NCBI GenBank assembly: GCA_030407315.1
Contig: JALQPE010002214.1
Location: 96,136 to 160,135 of the forward strand
Length of the DNA: 64,000 nt
Reading direction: 5' to 3'
DNA from: Asparagopsis taxiformis
Taxonomy: Eukaryota; Rhodophyta; Florideophyceae; Bonnemaisoniales; Bonnemaisoniaceae
Position numbers and translations under genes: made by a program. Below, in pieces: positions 61,971-64,000 of the stretch; position 1 is the first letter of the stretch, and the number at the start of each line of letters is the position of its first letter. Below the pieces are notes generated by a model, which worked only from the letters and a program-made list of their open reading frames with translations, did no database searches and was not told the origin of the DNA.

Positions 61971-64000
61971 TTCGAGTTGCAGCTATACATGCATGATCCA
62001 CAGAACACAAATGTTCTGCAAACACTACCCTCCACCAGGTCAGCCACTCATCAGCACTCCTGGATGGCGGTTCACATTACGTCGTAGATAGATCCCTGGG
62101 TTACCTCCCGCCTAGAACGGCATAAAACTGTACTGATCCACAACCCGAAATATACAATCGTTTCGGCAGTCACCGGTTTCAAAACTGTTTCTGCTTCAGT
62201 GTCACGTGTCGTTCCATTCCAAACCTGTTTGGCTTTTGCTTCAGTGTGTCACCGGTTTCAAAAACTGTTTCTGCTTATGTGTGTTCGTCACTGGTTTCGA
62301 AACAAATGCCATTGTTCTATTACGATAAATTGGTTACATAGGCAGCCCTTGCATATTTTTCCGCTCTTCTATTCTCGCGTGAAAGGTGCAGCTTTTTTCT
62401 TTCTTGCATTTCATGAAATGCAAGTGCACTTGAGAAGGAAATCCTCCGACGTCTGAGGCTTTCCTTCTCCAGTTAAACTACATTTGCGCTAAAACCGCTG
62501 CCTCAGCTGTCAGTGGTTGTGCAACCCATGGTCTCTTCAACAACTGCAGCCCTCCATCTCATGTTTCACTACTGTGCATACCCATCAATATGCAGACAAA
62601 CACACATGCTTGTCAGAGGTTCTCCAGCCGATGACATCCTCCGTCATGGGTTTTCACAAAGTACCTATTACGGGCAACATCACACACATCCCAAGGCGTA
62701 TCTCTAGCCGTCATCACAAACTTCTATATCACTTGGCATTAATGTTCCCAGACTGTGCCAGGTCATTCCTTCAACAGGGCGTGAGAGTGGTTATTTCCTC
62801 CTTTCTACGATGATTCTATTTTTTAATATTCAACCATGATTGTATTGACAGGCCAGCTACTCAAATAAATTGACAGATGATTGAGTGTCCACTGTTCACA
62901 GCTGTGACTTGGCAAGCGATACAAACCGTTGGCAGGTAGTACGTCCCAATTCACATTGTGTCTTCCGGGCCAATGACCAACAAGTTTGCCAAATCACTCA
63001 GCCCGCGAACCTAGGTTTTTCTCTACTCCTGACACCTGCCGCAAGTTCCCAATTCTGCCCCTAGGACGATCCTCCACTCCTTCTTGCCTCATATAAATTG
63101 AGAGAGAACTCAATACCTCTCTCCAGGAAAATTTCGCTCATGCAATTTCCTCACACTATCGTTCCGAACACCTTCTACCTGTTGCACGCTTCTTGGCAGG
63201 TTCATTTTCCTCATCAATCAACTACTTCACATATCATCTTCATCATTGCATGGTTTTGCCGACTCACATTTATCCAACTCCGAATGGCCTCTTGGACAAT
63301 GGATTGAATCGATCCAATGGAGAAGCACTACTTTCAAACTTATTTTGCTCCCTTCAAGTAACAATATTTCGTTGGTACTCGACTACTTGTTCATGGCATG
63401 GATTGTGCCGGTCCCGTGGATTTGTACTCACCATTCCCAGACGCTCAAAAAACCGCCAGTGGTTGTGCAACCTGTGTTCCTGATATCACTCTCCACTATC
63501 ATTACCCAGGCTGACAATTGTTTTTCTTCACTTGTACATTTCTTCATTCTCTTCACAGTCTGTACATAAACCCACTCCATCCATCTCAAATTCAAATACC
63601 AAGAGCCGGATACTGTTTTGGTGATGCATCTATTACTCTTCATTATCGTTAATATAGCTATGGTGATCTTTCCTTCCCAATAAATATTGCTTCAGAGCGT
63701 CTGTTGCCTATACAACTACACTTCTTACCATATCTGTCTTCAAAACATCCCGAAATCTAGTGTTCCCAGAGCACATTGTGGCATTTCTGGTTTGAAAATA
63801 GGTTTCAATTTACACCGTTATGGTATTTCTGGTTCCGTAATTTAGAGCTCTTAGAACGGTGCACAGCATCCATGTCTTTTAGTGATAGTGGTCCCAGAGC
63901 AATTTATGACGTTCCTGTTCTCAAATAGCATTGTTCCTAGAACGATATACGTTCATGACTTCAACTTGCATACATCACAGAACGCTCTCTACTGTTCACC
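61971..64000. other. 2 kb without a recognisable gene; short repeats
   Basis: GTCAC(C/T)GGTTTC occurs at 62169, 62248 and 62287. A 22-bp perfect palindrome centred on TTCATGAA is at 62403-62424. GGTTGTGCAACC occurs at about 62514 and 63463. The last 250 bases have GTTC/GAAC motifs like those at 54.3 kb. Short frames only. Confidence 0.45.

Overview
The window is eukaryotic nuclear DNA made almost entirely of transposable elements. Evidence for this: Ty1/copia and Ty3 LTR retrotransposons with chromodomain integrases, a large terminal-inverted-repeat DNA transposon, broken NB-ARC sequence, a candidate GT-AG intron, and several minisatellites. There is no bacterial-style gene packing. A red alga or another TE-rich protist is plausible (NB-ARC genes and DUF7869-like proteins fit), but the species is not established from the sequence.

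Layout. 1-11387: two near-identical Ty1/copia copies in tandem on the minus strand that share one LTR (LTR-internal-LTR-internal, the left copy cut by the window edge). 11388-14488: no recognisable gene, but a repeat rich in GGACGTCC-like palindromes at 13.9-14.2 kb. 14494-33545: a Ty3 element (here Ty3-B; TSD ACCTT) that has lost gag, protease and most of RT. It keeps RNase H, integrase and chromodomain, plus a long ORF in antisense orientation. Nested inside it, at 19735-30707, is an 11-kb DNA transposon with 1.55-kb near-identical TIRs and a CTAA target duplication. It carries two divergent genes: a ParB-like/DNA amino-methyltransferase/zinc-cluster fusion and a DUF7869-like RNase H-fold protein, the likely transposase. 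33546-35631: low-complexity and repeat DNA. 35632-47685: a nearly complete Ty3 element (Ty3-A; 660/658-bp LTRs, TSD CTGAC, PBS and PPT visible) with gag, protease, RT, RNase H, integrase and chromodomain on the minus strand, and a 1062-codon ORF on the opposite strand with its own TATA box. 47686-53091: repeats, an orphan 408-codon ORF, an LTR fragment, 43-bp and 24-bp tandem arrays and a 60-bp-arm hairpin. 53674-58107: gene remnants (a C2HC-finger protein, a spliced fragment, a hypothetical protein, a broken NB-ARC gene). 58.7-63.5 kb: tandem arrays sharing a GAAACCRGTGAC motif in both orientations.

How the parts work together. The retrotransposons would move by reverse transcription and integration, with chromodomains probably guiding Ty3 integrase to heterochromatin. 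The DNA transposon would be cut and pasted by its RNase H-fold protein, while its own methyltransferase could mark or protect element DNA. That last role is inference. The best candidate for an undescribed system is this methyltransferase-carrying TIR transposon. Second is the antisense coiled-coil ORF found in two different Ty3 elements. All comparisons were made by eye; no database or alignment was run.
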